DNA from: Eremophila alpestris peregrina
Taxonomy: Eukaryota > Chordata > Aves > Passeriformes > Alaudidae
Assembly (NCBI GenBank): GCA_009792885.1
Contig: WMCF01000055.1
Coordinates: 1,051,511 to 1,115,510 of the forward strand
Length of the DNA: 64,000 nucleotides
Direction of reading: 5' to 3'
Both the position numbers and the translations under genes were made by a program. Numbering within the stretch: position 1 is the first letter of the stretch; each line of letters opens with the position of its first letter. Shown piece by piece: positions 1-11,390 of the stretch. The notes under the pieces were generated by a model. The model was not told the origin of the DNA. It saw only the letters and a program-made list of their open reading frames with translations, and made no database searches.

Positions 1-3000
1 ATTAGTAGTTCGATATTGCTGCTGCTTTTAAGTCCAGGCACAAACAAAATTATGCTGCGGGTGTCTGTAGATAGTGTTGCAGGTGGTTTGTTGTCTTTCC
101 ATGCTGGAAAGCAGGGAAGTGACTGTTCAGCAAAAAATGTGACTGCTGGCAAAGAAAGCACAGTTGTCATTTTTCCTCCTTGCTTGTCAGAAGTAGAAAT
201 ATCTCCATCCCCTGGAAGAAGGAACACAGAGACCAGAATTAGCCTCTATTGCAGTTAAAAGCTTCCATGATACTGGAATAATGTATGACTTGCAATTTTA
301 GTTTCTAGTAATGAATTAGAACAAAATGTTCATATTCTACTCCTGCCATTCCATATCGGGGATGAACTAGAAATACCCTTTCCTGATTTGCTTAAAGTCA
401 TTTGTGAGAGAAGGGGAAAAAAGCTCTAGAGTGATATGGACAAGATGGAAATCAATTTAGGTTTTTGTCATGAAAATGCTGAGATAAAAATGATAAAATA
501 ATTATTCCTTCAGTCAGTTGTTGAGTTGCCTAATTCTTGCTGGACTGTGTTACTCTCAGAACTGACATTTGGGACCCAGATGGGAAGCGTGTCCGTTAAT
601 GATGAAGTTATTTGGCATGCAAAACCAGGATTTCTTTGGGCTTTATGGAATTAAGTCCTTTCAGCAGCAGGAAAAGTGAAACACTGTAGTAGCATGGTCT
701 TCCTGGAGAAGAGCCGTGGAAAAGCCAGCTCAGGAGATGAGAGATTTCCCTTCCGTTGCTGCTGCTGCCTGCTGTAGAGTCTAAGGCATTTCTGAGTGAG
801 AACACCAGTGAAGTGTAGGTTATTTGAGAGGCAAGAGAGACAGCTTGTTAAAGCACAGGATTGATTAAAAGGCAGGCTGGGATTTCTGAGCAACAGCTCT
901 TTGTCCCTAGTACATTCAGAGAACCACAATTTTATATATGTTTTTAGCAGAGAAATCTTATCTTGCCAGAGGAGTACTCAGTATTGTTTTTGCAGTGGCC
1001 CTTTGAAGGACTCAGCATACTGTGGTTTGGTCCAGGGTGAAGGGGCAAAAGAGTGTTTAATTAACCAACTTCCTTTGGTTTATTTTTCTGAATTTGCAGT
1101 AATTTTGTATTTGTTTTACTAATGCCATCACTTCACAACTGCAACCTTGTGTAAGTTTGGAGAGTGAGTATTGTGTAGGATTTATCCAAGCCTTCAGTCA
1201 ATAAAGTTTGCCTATTCCTTCAAAATTCCTTCTTGTCTACACATCGGTTTGTTTATTAATGGTCTGTAAAATTCTTGGGAAAAAAGGAGGTCTCCCCAGA
1301 CATTTCACTCTTCACAAATAAGTGAAACCCATTTAAACAGTTTATTTTATAATGAAGAACATCTTGTGCACTGTCCATTTTCCAGCCATTTAAATCCTTG
1401 ATCAACACAGAAATTCAAAACCAGATGAGATGTCTTTCTTCAAAATCATATAGATAAATTCTTATTACATCATCTTTACAGACTTTTTTGAGCTAAAAAA
1501 AAATTCTAATTTACAATTCTATCTTTCTTGAGTGACTGAAGCAATGCTATGAATATGAAAACAGCTCTAATTGTTGATTATTTAACTTTTCTCTGATTTG
1601 GAGCTTTTTTCATTGCTTCAAGACTATGACTATTTAGATTAAGGAAGAAGACATTCAGGTTGTAAATGAGTGAAAATTGTTTTGCTGACAGGTTTTGTTT
1701 TCTGTTTTATTAACAAGCTCAATACCTGCTCCCATATTTAAGCCATTTCAAATTTCCTTCATGTGCAGTTTGTTCCCTTTCCCCTCACTTCTTATTTATC
1801 AAACTAAATCACAGAAGTATTTTTTGCAGAAATACCTTGACAACCTAGTGCAGCCTGTTGCTTTTGTTACTGTTCTGCATCATTACATGCCCATAAATTC
1901 ATTTAGATGAACTAAGCTTCATCTTGTTGGAGGAATCAGTCTTTTTTTCCCTTCCATTTCCTTGTTTTCCCATGATGGAGGGTTACAGCTGCTTGATGTG
2001 GCTCTTTCCACAAAAAGGTACTTTTCTTTGGTCTGAAACATTCCACTGTTAGAATCACCTTCCCTGTCTTTCCTGCCCCCAGAGCTACCGTGGCCACCCT
2101 TCCTTTCTCAGGAGGGAGTCCTTCTGGGCACACCAGGAACATAACTTTGGAGATTTAGTGTTAAAAGTGATTCCTGTTTGGAAAATACAAAACTATAGGC
2201 AGATGCTGAACCTCTTCATATGGTCCATTCTCTAAATTACTTATGTTTTGAGAATGAAATAAATTATATCCCCTCTTTCAACAATTTGCAGCCCTGAGCT
2301 GTGACAGCACATTGATATTTACAGACAGCCAAGTGTATTCATGGAGCTCAGTTAATTGAATAATAAAACTAGTACATGTCTCCCAGTTTAAATGCATCCA
2401 TTCTTTGGATCCAGCGGCATCTGCCTCAGGGAGCCAAACCATGCAGTAGTAGGGCTTAAAATGTGTGGAGCAGTGCTTTTCTTTAACTTAGAATCATGTA
2501 GTGTCTTTAACTTGAACTGAAATATAGGTTCAGTAACAACGGGATTCCTATAGAATTATTTCATCACTGAGAGAATAATATTCCATGCTCCAAATTTTCA
2601 GCAGCTACAAGCAGCAGATATTTTGTGAGCTAACTTCTGTGGAGAAAATTACCCACAGATATGCTTCCAGGGAAGCTGCACATATGCATGATTATATGTT
2701 GCTGTAAGTTAAAATAGAATTTGTCTTGCAGTTGCTGTGATATATTTCTTATACAAAACAACTTGTGTTCTTCAAGAAAACTACTTTCTAGTTCTTATTT
2801 ATCAAACGTTTACTTCCTTTCAGTGTTCTCTTATGAACTACCTAATCTTTAACTGTCTTCCAAAATCAGGCCCTTTTCCCTTTCATTTATCCATTCCCTA
2901 TTCTATTTTCAATTTCTTCCTCCAAACTTAGTCCATGGTACTTGTGCATGAAACACAGATAGTTGCTGGCTAATCTTAAATTAGAAGTGCATTTACATTT

Positions 3001-5065
3001 GTGTAAGCGCACAGATTCTGAATGCAGTGATAACCCCCACTTGCAAGGCTCCCAGCAGAGCAGCTCCAAAGTAAAAGTGCCCTGAAATACAAGGTAGCCA
3101 TCACATCCTTAGTGCTAGATCTTAATGCCTCGATGTATTGAAAAGGAACTGTATTTCTCAGCTGGTTTTGCACAAACATTATAGAATTGTGTGGCCTAAA
3201 AACTTCCTTGTTCATCTAAAATATCCAGTATGACATGGGATGGGTGGCAGGCATTCTAGCAGTTTTATTTACATTGGATGCCTTTAGCTTCTCAGAAGGG
3301 AAAGAGTGGATGTTGCAATTTTTCATTCTGCTTTCTATCTAAAGTTATTGACATTTCTTTCATTTGTTAAAATTAATCATAATTTCCTGAATCTGGTTGG
3401 ATTTTTCTGAGAGAGAAAAACCCCTGCTTTTTCACCTTCTCTGCTAATTCTAGTACTGACTTGACACTGTGCATGTCTATTTCTGCTATTGCAGAATTCT
3501 TCACACTATCTTAACCCCAGTATCTTTCCTAAGGAATCTGAACTTGCTTAATTAAGTGATTTATCTAATCCTGCTTCAAAAATTCATCTGTTCTGCATCA
3601 CAGCTAATCCTGAAACTTGGCATGAAACTATGCACAATTTATTTTGCATTATCATGCTGTATTCTTCCAGAAAGTCTGGCAGCAAGGTTAGTGGACACAA
3701 AGGGCTGAGACCTATTTAATATCTACCTTTGGCTCAAGGAAGTTCCTGACCTACAAACAGTTCAGGCTGGATGGACTGTTCAGTAGCTCCTCTGTAGCTG
3801 CGCAAGAACATGCCATCAAAAAAACCTGTGCCCAAATTTGAATAGAAACTATTCATCCCATGCTATAAATAGTATCTTTTATACCACCATTGAAGTTACA
3901 GCAACTAGATGGTGTAAGTCTTGATTTATGGAGTTTTGGTCTATTGGAACAATGGCTTCTGTCAGTCTATCAGACGTCCTGCAGCTTCCATCAGTTCTAT
4001 TTGACTTCACTGGATCTGAATGTTTCTAGCACCATAAGCCCATGGAGCATTTTTAGGAGAGGAATTCAGTTGAATCAAGGTTGATACATGTGTATCTTGG
4101 CTGAAAACCCACAGTCCCACTTAAGTGCTTTTAAGTGTGCTTGTTTCATTACATACCTGTGCTTCTAGTCACCTTCATCTTTGACTAATTGGACCAAATG
4201 CCTTCTCTTTTGAACAAGTTTGGGACAATAAGATTTGAACCTCTGTTTCATACTCTGATATCGATAGCCCTGTCTTTGGCATGATATTTAGTGACAGCTT
4301 TTCAATTTAATGCAGATTAAGAACCTATTTCAATGAGGCTCTCCTTGCTCTGATATGCGTAGCTGACAAATAAAACAATCCATTGCTTTGGAGTAATTTG
4401 CAGCTTTGAGAATGGTGAATATTTGGTAAATAGTTAGGATTAATAAATCCAAAATTCCACTGTTCAAAATAAAATATTTTTCCATAATAAAATATAAAAA
4501 TCGAAGCCTACTTTATTTATTGTTTAAATATTTTGTAAATTCATCTCTTGCTCACAGCATTTCTATAGACCCTTACCTATGAGAATAATTTATGCATCTA
4601 TCTATGCTCTGTCCATACACAACTAATTTGTAATAACATTATTGTGACTGCAAAGTCAAGTATTTAAAATTGTGGGTTGTCATAATTAACGCTTTATATT
4701 TAGTCTATTTAATTTTATCCTCTTTGTAGTTTGCTTTGTGATGTACAATTTGAATATAATTGTATTCTGTTGGTTTGGGGTTCTTTTCCCCCTATTGATC
4801 TGTCTCAATGTCTAGCAAGGATGGTGTTAAATGGAAACAAGTCTGTGCAACAAAACAGAAGACCTGACCTGGAAAATACAGATTACAGGGACAATGGGGT
4901 GAGGGTTACAGGGACAGTTACTCAGACTTTGCCCACTTTTTAATGCCCTCTATTTAGACATTTTGTAAAATTTTGGTTCTTCCCTTTTCTTGTGTCACTT
5001 CTTGGTCCTCATACATCAGATTAGCTCTTCTAGGTATTCGAGTATCTCATCACACCTAAACTCAG
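1..5065. other. Intergenic DNA, no gene recognised
   Basis: AT-rich sequence with short open frames only, the longest being 108 codons at 4990-5316, which resembles no family I know. There is no CpG island, no clear interspersed repeat and no RNA gene that I can support. Several AATAAA-like words occur, as expected in AT-rich DNA. An AT-dense patch near 4420-4505 is simple low-complexity sequence. Confidence 0.6.
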
Positions 5066-5079
5066 CTGCCCCCTGGTTT
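5066..5079 (-). promoter_or_regulatory. CTCF-like motif, minus orientation
   Basis: Read on the minus strand, this 14-mer matches the CTCF core pattern CCASYAGRKGGCAS at 12 of 14 positions, including the whole AGGGGGCAG core. It lies in otherwise unremarkable AT-rich DNA. The match is seen by eye; binding is inference, and motifs of this quality also occur by chance. Confidence 0.35.
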
Positions 5080-5790
5080 GCAGGTCACTTTCATTTACTG
5101 TGGTGCTTCAATGAATCAGTTCCTTGTTCATCATCCTTAGCTTCCCTCCTCGATTCATATTCCTGCCCTACTTGTCAGGAGAGTTTGTCTGCTTCCTTCC
5201 CTGTTCCAGTTTTTAGATTGACTCTATCCCCAAATGAGGTCTTTTTTCAGAACTGCAGAGGTTCATGCCTTACTCTTGACCCTTCTGTAGCTGATTCAAT
5301 AAACTGCATTACCTGACTGAGAACTGACTCTTGACTGTCACAAATTTTCCCACTGAAAGGTCTTGAAGGTTGAATCATTTCCCCAGGTACAGATGGCAGT
5401 AACACTGCTTCCACTTGAAATCTTAGAGAGCTGCAGAAAGCAAAGATTAAAAATAATGTATAGTACTAACTATTGAGCAGCCCCACTAATAATATCATCT
5501 CTCTCAAGTTCTGCTTATCATTGTGGGGCTTTTTTAATAGCAAAAGGCACATGATGCATCTTGCAGAGAAGGCTTTTGATAAGCCACAAGTGAGAGTAAA
5601 CTTGTCTGACTTTCCTTGACATCCTGTGTGCTATAAGCCTTTGATTGCTGGTCACATCTTTGCCAAAATTTTCCCTGCATCTTTAAATATATGGATGTAA
5701 AGCAAAGTAAAACAACTCCTATGTTGAACTATAGTTATTAAAATACTATAAAAATGCTTGTAAATGTACTTTGTTACACTTGTCTCTACA

Positions 5791-5893
5791 GATCATTTTG
5801 GTTGGAAAAGGCCTCTAAGATCATTGAGTCCAACCATTAATCCAAGTTCACCACTAAGCCACGTCCCTAAGGGCCACATCTAGAGTTTTATTA
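5791..5893 (-). mobile_element. CR1 LINE fragment (3' end)
   Basis: The plus strand reads as the reverse complement of a CR1 3' untranslated end. It contains the familiar 'ttggaaaaggcctctaagat' and 'gagtccaacc' blocks, followed by the 'ccactaagccacgtcccta' block. About 100 bp remain, so this is one of the usual 5'-truncated avian CR1 copies, inserted in minus orientation. No coding part is left. Confidence 0.85.
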
Positions 5894-7345
5894 AATGACA
5901 AGTAATCAGTTTAAAAGCAGGGCAGAAAAAAAAAAGATCAGTGGAACATAGCAGCAGTTTTGATATGTTGTCTTTGTAAGACTAATGATTTTTAAGATGA
6001 GTTGATTTTAACTGAAGCTAGAAGGGAATTAGGTATTTTGCACTTCTACAAATAATGCCAAATCTAAGAGGTCTCTGGAGAGCTGGAGAACTTAAAAGTA
6101 CTGTATAAGTAGTGACTTAATCATCTCAGCAGCTGGTATGCAAAAAGGAAATTACTTTTCAAATTACTTTTCCAGGATTGTGTTCTTAAATATTTAAATA
6201 TAGGTGCACACATGAGGAACACAGTGTATGTAAATAATCCCAGTCACTTTAGTAAGTGATGTATTTAGACAGATGCTCGGGAAAAATGGATGTCAGGCTT
6301 GGACATGAAAATGCTATTTTATGGTGCAAACAATAGGAGTGAGGATTAAGTTTCTGCTGAGAATCAAGGAGAATTTCCCAATGTTTTTTGACAGGCCTTA
6401 CACTGATGTGTGCCACAGCCACATTTCCATTTCCAGCCCTGTCACTGCTGGTTTCCTCATGCAGAGTTTCCATTCTGAATGCTGCCCCTACACTGTCATA
6501 GCCACAGTGGTACCACAGGGAAACTGGGTTCTGGAAGTCTGTAGTGGTTTCTTGGAGGAATGGCTGCCAAGCTGACAGGAGAGCAGGACACTGGTGTGGC
6601 AAGAAGAGGCAGAGTTTATTTAGAATATCATGGCAGAAATGTGCAAAAAGAAGATGTTTGTAATAAGATGATCAGAAAGAATTTTCTGAACTAGGCTGCT
6701 AAAAATGGTTTTGGCTTGGGATCAATGTTTTTAGTGGATATGCTGTTATCTCTTTGGGTTATACAGTACACCTGAATTGTTTCTTTAAATATAAACTTTA
6801 TTGGCAACAAAGACTATTTTAAAGTTCTAGTGAATATAGTTTCGTTGTTGCATTTTGGAAGGGAAGTAGTAATGAGGTACTCCAGCTCTGCTTTGGTTTC
6901 ATAGGTCTTCTAGACAGTCACTGTTAGTGCTGGCTGTGCATGTTCACTAATTGTTTTGGGGAAGTAGATTTTGTTCATTAGATGTTTTAGCATGCCTGAG
7001 TGAGGGGAAAGGATCACTGTTCCTGAATTAGAAATTTTTTCTGATGCAAGTTACACAATAAAACAAGCTTGCAGTAGTATGAAATTTAATGGTTAGCATT
7101 TGTGGGTTTTTAATCTGGAGGCGTTTCTCAACTGCTATGTTCTATTAAACCACAGGAGCTCTGGTTTGTTCCTCTTTGGGAAGAGGCATACTTCAGTTAC
7201 TAGGAGAGATCCCAGTGTACAGTGAACTCTTAGAGAAGAAAGGAAAACAAACTGCAGCATTTAAAGCAGTGCAAGTGTGAAAAATCTGGGTGTTTTGGGG
7301 ATGTTTTACATTTGTATATCACCTCCATTCCCAGCATCCACAAGG
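5894..7345. other. Intergenic DNA, nothing recognised
   Basis: AT-rich unique-looking sequence. A pair of overlapping frames on opposite strands at 6249-6602 has no recognisable domain and is treated as chance. No repeat family, RNA gene or CpG island is visible. Confidence 0.55.
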
Positions 7346-7440
7346 CTGCAATAATGCATCACAGACTCGCAGGATCATAAATTGTGTATTGCTGCCTCCA
7401 TTTCATAGACAGGGGCTGAGATACAGAAACACTTGTGGCT
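7346..7440 (-). repeat. Possible MIR/L2-like ancient repeat
   Basis: On the plus strand, 'tgcctccatttcatagacag' followed by a 'ggctgagatacagaaa' block resembles the reverse complement of the MIR 3' core (a Ccattttacagatgagg-like block, then ctgaggcacaga). The match has at least one small gap and is degenerate, which fits a very old amniote SINE or L2 tail. It could be chance. Confidence 0.3.
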
Positions 7441-7749
7441 TTTCAATTAATTCTGTGAGCTAGCTTAAAAAATGGAAACTCCCTTCCCCTTTTTTGAATC
7501 CTAATTTTGTTTTAAGTAAAAAAGATCTTTTTCCTCTCATAAAATAATATAATTAAAATATAATATTTTTTGTAATCCCCAGTAAGAGTTCTGATTTTTT
7601 AATATCAGTCTCAAAATGTTTGTTTAATTTGTTCTCTAGTGACAAATACATGACAACCTCTCCAGGCAATGTGTTTCAATGTCTTTTTGTGCTTATCACT
7701 AGAGAAGTTTGCTGCAATTTAAATCTATTACTTTTTGTTCACAATGGAC

Positions 7750-8030
7750 AGGCAGAACAAATTACTCCTTTGCTTTGAAAACGGTGGCCCTACTCCTCCT
7801 CAGTCTTCCCATCTGGAGATAAAACAGTTGCAGTTCTTCTGATCTTTCATTGTAGGCTGTGTTTTCTAACCCTCTGATCACTCTCATTGCTTCCTGCTGC
7901 TCTTTCCAGTTAACAACATTCTTGACACGTGCCCAAACCAAGGTGCTGCACTCAGCCTGATGCCTAATTAGTGATGAATACAGCAGAAGAATTACTTCAC
8001 TTGTCTCATAGAGCAGTTTGCTGTTGCACA
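7750..8030 (-). mobile_element. CR1 LINE remnant with ORF2 C-terminal coding relic
   Basis: The minus strand keeps an open frame whose residues follow the end of CR1-type reverse transcriptase ORF2. A 'SLIRH..AEC' block corresponds to the family's 'TLVRPHLEYC' block, then a tryptophan region, then 'VIRGLENTAYNERSEELQLF', then a 'GRLRRSRATVFK' block corresponding to 'RRLRGDLI..FK'. The catalytic domain is upstream of this piece and is absent, so nothing functional remains. The fragment is clearly older than the other CR1 copies here. On its 5' side (towards 8130) the sequence can no longer be followed with confidence. Confidence 0.7.
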
Positions 8031-8130
8031 CCAAATATGTTTGCCTTTTCTCCCCAAGAGTGACTTTGCTGATTCACATTGCTTGTCCTGAGCTGGAGAC
8101 CTGTTTTTCTGTGGAAAGGCTTTCTGACCA

Positions 8131-8724
8131 CAGGTTCCAGCCTGGCCTCTTTGTGCCCACCTTGCAGATGTGGCACATCTCACAGGACATTTGCTTTGCA
8201 GTTTTAGAATCAGGCTGTCTTCATCCTTTCTAGCCTGGATAGATAGAACTAACAGGAACATAAAGCACAGAGCCCACCCTAGCCATCATTACTGCAGCCA
8301 TCACCATGAAATATCTACTTCTATACATTCTTCAAATGTAAGTTTTTTCTTGCCTACACCGTGTTGATCAATCTGGGATGTTTGTCACCATCCAAAGGTG
8401 GTGAAATATTTGGTGTAATTGAACTGTATTCACTTGTTCTCATAGCAGAACATTCTCCGTGGTGTAGATATTTGTACAAAGAGCAGCCCTGTCCCTTGTT
8501 ACTTTTGCCAGGCCCTAGAAGCCAAGGTATTTTGATCTCCCATGTGTTGAGTGCTGTCAGTGACAGGATCACATTTGGCAGTATTGCACGTTTTACTGCT
8601 GTTTTCCTGGGCTGGGGTGACTGCAAAAAAAGGAGAAAATAATTATCCGCAGCATCTGGCAGGTGACAAACAGGTGTTTTCACTTGTTCTTGTCAAAACA
8701 CTCGGTATGAAGTTTGACTCAAAT
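8131..8724. other. Intergenic DNA before the orphan CpG island
   Basis: AT-rich sequence with no recognisable gene. A frame running through 8551-8706 into the GC-rich island has a hydrophobic stretch that looks like a signal peptide, but it begins with GTG directly after an in-frame stop and has no ATG until 8707, so it is not taken as coding. Confidence 0.55.
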
Positions 8725-9345
8725 GACAGCGAATGCCGGCTCGGGCGCAGTGCCACCGCCGGCCCCCAGGTGGCGCCGCTGCCGCGGGCCCCGCCGGGCG
8801 CAGCGCCGGGAGCGGCTCCGGGAGAGGCGGCTCTCCCTGCCCGGGGACAGCCCCGGGAGAGGCGGCTCTCCCTGCCCGGGGACAGCCCCGGCCTGGCACA
8901 CGGCCTGTGCTGCCGGGGGACCGCGCCCCGCTCCGGGGAGATCCACTCCGCAGCTTGGCTGCGGCTCCCGGCGCGTCTTCCTCAGGTCTGGTTTCCCCGG
9001 AGCCCCGGGCTCGGCGCTGTGGCGCTGGTTAAAGGGCATCCCGGGCTGGGCAGCGCCGGGCGCGGGACGGGCGTGCCCGCTGCCGGCACACGGCGGGAGC
9101 GGAGCTCGGCCGGCATGTCCAGGGCCGGACTTTCCAGCTGGAACCGCGGGGCTCGTCCCGCCCCGCCGTGCGCTTCCATCGGGCGCAGCCAGAGCCTCTG
9201 CAGCGGCAGCGCCGAGTGGAGCGAGAGATGGTGCCGCGGTGGAATGGGTCTGGAAGGGGCCGGCTGGTGATCGGAGAGTGGAAAGGCTGGAGCCTCAGTG
9301 CTCCTGCTCCGTGCTTTGAATGGTGTGCGGGGGGCCCGTCCCGCA
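8725..9345. promoter_or_regulatory. Orphan CpG island
   Basis: Composition changes abruptly from AT-rich to strongly GC-rich with dense CpG at about 8725 and returns at about 9345. The island lies some 22 kb upstream of MAML3 and holds no recognised exon. Long open frames on both strands (188 codons from the ATG at 8707 on +) are expected from GC-rich, stop-poor sequence and show only Pro/Ala/Gly/Arg-rich low complexity. A CpG island this isolated usually marks a promoter, so an unannotated lncRNA, an alternative MAML3 promoter or a GC-rich gene fragment are all possible. No donor matching GTRAGT was noticed at its edge. Confidence 0.6.
8821..8890 (+). repeat. 35-bp tandem duplication (2 copies)
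   Basis: Two identical 35-bp units, 8821-8855 and 8856-8890, lie head to tail inside the orphan CpG island. Each unit, with the base just before it, contains a small inverted repeat (GGGAGAG, loop GCGG, CTCTCCC). Identical copies imply a recent duplication or polymorphic repeat, or possibly an assembly artefact in GC-rich sequence. Confidence 0.9.
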
Positions 9346-10110
9346 GGCTTTACACTTCACTTAGTGCAACTGCTTAACTAATCAAAAAGGCTTAGCTTCA
9401 GGAAGGAGATAAAAATGAGTCACCGATGAACGAGACTTGTAGTGTCCATGGTGTTGCTTCAGGTACCCCATTAATTTCCTAACGGTCTCTTTAGTCAGGC
9501 CATCAGTTTTTGGAAGAGCGCTGTCAGAGGCAGTAGGGCTGTATCTGTGTTAGGCAGTAGTGGGATGAAGTGGGATGCAGTGGGAGTGGATCTGTACAGT
9601 GAATCTTGCTGGTACTGGATGACCATACTACGTGCTTTTCAGGATACTTCCCTTCATGCTAAGTCTGGTCTGGAGCAGTGGACTGAATGTCCAGTAGTGG
9701 CTGGAACACATATTCCAGTTTAACTGGAAGCTGGAATTAATCCAGCTTCAAACTGCTTTGTGGATTGAACCAATCAGGATGAAACTCTCAGGACAAATCT
9801 CTTCAAAATCACACTCCTCATACAAACTGAAATGGTAGTGCCAGGGCACTCTGTGCACATTTTTTGTCTTCCAGCCCTACAATGCTTACTCACTTTTAGT
9901 ACCGTGGATATAATTCATCTATTGCTGGCCCAATCCTTGCTAATCACCTGTGATCAACTGGGATAGAACAAGGGCTTTCCAAGAACAGCATGGGCCTTTG
10001 TGGATTTTGGAATGGAGATAGCTGCATCTCTTTCCAAACCTGAGATCAAGACTACATAGTGGTTATTTTAAGTGAAAAAAATTTAGAGGACTCTGTAAAA
10101 TATACTACTT
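9346..10110. other. Intergenic DNA with small repeats
   Basis: AT-leaning sequence up to the gap. It holds a three-copy 10-bp imperfect tandem repeat at 9561-9590 (tgggatgaag-like units) and a 9-bp perfect stem with a 5-nt loop at 9727-9749 (GAAGCTGGA / TCCAGCTTC). No gene or repeat family is recognised. Confidence 0.5.
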
Positions 10111-10179
10111 NNNNNNNNNNNNNNNNNNNNNNNNNNNNNNNNNNNNNNNNNNNNNNNNNNNNNNNNNNNNNNNNNNNNN
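10111..10179. other. Assembly gap (69 N)
   Basis: A run of 69 undetermined bases, directly followed by a run of 17 A at 10180-10196. The homopolymer flank suggests the gap is caused by a poly(A) or simple-repeat tract, so the real length is unknown. Frames crossing it are meaningless. Confidence 0.99.
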
Positions 10180-10196
10180 AAAAAAAAAAAAAAAAA

Positions 10197-10639
10197 GGCA
10201 GGCAGAAAGTAAGAAAGGTGCAAGCCTGCCTTTGAAAGTTCACAGAATCTCAGATCTATCCCCCTTCCTCATGCTGAGCAACATTATAACTACCTACAGA
10301 ATCCGCCTCAATTAAACAGTTTCATTTCCATTCAAAATTCAGAAATTTCAGTGTGAGTACCAAGGCTGAACACACCTGAACCCTGCTGTAAGTACAAACA
10401 CAATGAGTGTTCGCAGTTCTTATGTTTTCATCATAATGTAGGCATGTTCAAATAAAAGTAAGTTAAAACATGGGATCTGTTTTGATTTCTGAAGAGCAAT
10501 TGCATTCTGTGCTGGGGTGAAGGGATAAGGTCTTCTATGACATTTGCTTTTAACAAGAGGTGCTTACAGTTGATGTTGGATTTTTTTATTTGGAACTGGA
10601 ACTGGCCAGTGGAATTACCACTGAATCACAGAAAGCAGA
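10197..10639. other. Intergenic DNA, nothing recognised
   Basis: Short unique-looking stretch between the gap and an old CR1 fragment. No open frame worth keeping and no repeat that I recognise. Confidence 0.5.
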
Positions 10640-10870
10640 GATGGAAAAGCCCAGTTATATCATCTAGCCTTTCTCCTTCCTGGTGTAGGATTATTGTGTA
10701 CCAAACACTTCAGTGCTTTTTCCAGTGTAGTTTTAAAAGTCTTCAGGGATATGCCATGCCTCTTCCTTCAGGCAAATACTCCACAACTTTCTGTACTTTA
10801 CCATTAGAAATCTTTTCCTGCAATTTGACCTAAATTTCTCCTTTCGTAAGTACATTCCATTTGCTGAAGA
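10640..10870 (-). mobile_element. Old CR1-type LINE fragment (3' end)
   Basis: The plus strand reads as the reverse complement of an old CR1 3' region: 'tggaaaagcccagttatatc', then 'atctagcctttctcc', a 'tgtaggattattg' block, 'agttttaaaagtcttcaggg', and a 'ttagaaatcttttcctgca' block. Blocks occur in the family order with many substitutions, so this is an old, non-coding copy, unlike the younger fragments at 5.8 and 62.7 kb. Confidence 0.65.
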
Positions 10871-11237
10871 TTTATTGCCTTGAAGCATTCTAAATAATTC
10901 CAGTCACTCTTTAGTACTGACATCTCTAACATGCTTGTTCTTTCCTAATGCTTTGTCCTTTAATCAGAACAACTATCTATGACTAGCCTGTGTCTTTACA
11001 GTCTTACACCACTTCCACTTTGGTCTGAATGCTAATAAGGGTTTTTGCACTATTTATTGCATTTCCACCTTAAGGTGATTTTTTTGGAGAGTAACTTATA
11101 TAACTGTGACTTTTTCATGGTTAACATACCTGAAATTGCAGGTTTTTTCTGAAGGAAAATTGTAAAAATGCTGTCATTATGGTTACTATTTCTTAGAGAT
11201 GTACAGATAGAAATAAAAGATTGTCTGTAATTTCCAA

Positions 11238-11390
11238 GCAGTGGCACAGGTTGCCCAGAAAGGTTGTGGAGTCCCATCCTTGGTGATAGTCAAAACTCAG
11301 CACACCTCTGAGCTGCTGGCTTGGAGCAGGGGATGTGGAGTAGACAATCTCTAGAAGTATCTCCTAACCTCAACTGTTCTGTGATTCAGT
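11238..11390 (+). mobile_element. CR1 LINE fragment (3' end)
   Basis: Sense-orientation CR1 3' end: a 'caggttgcccagaaaggttg' block, 'tggagtcccatccttggtga', and a terminal 'ttctgtgattcag' that resembles the characteristic CR1 8-bp tail repeat. It is 5'-truncated and non-coding. It lies in opposite orientation to the older fragment at 10640-10870. Confidence 0.8.

Noticed and set aside
7762..8034. 90-codon minus-strand frame considered as a gene
   Set aside because: Its residues follow the end of CR1-type ORF2, so it is a LINE relic and is listed as a mobile element instead.
8707..9270. 188-codon ATG frame in the orphan CpG island, and overlapping frames at 8714-9319 and 8719-9039
   Set aside because: Pro/Ala/Gly/Arg-rich low complexity with open frames on both strands at once, as expected from GC-rich stop-poor DNA. 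No domain is recognised and the 35-bp duplication shifts the frame between copies.
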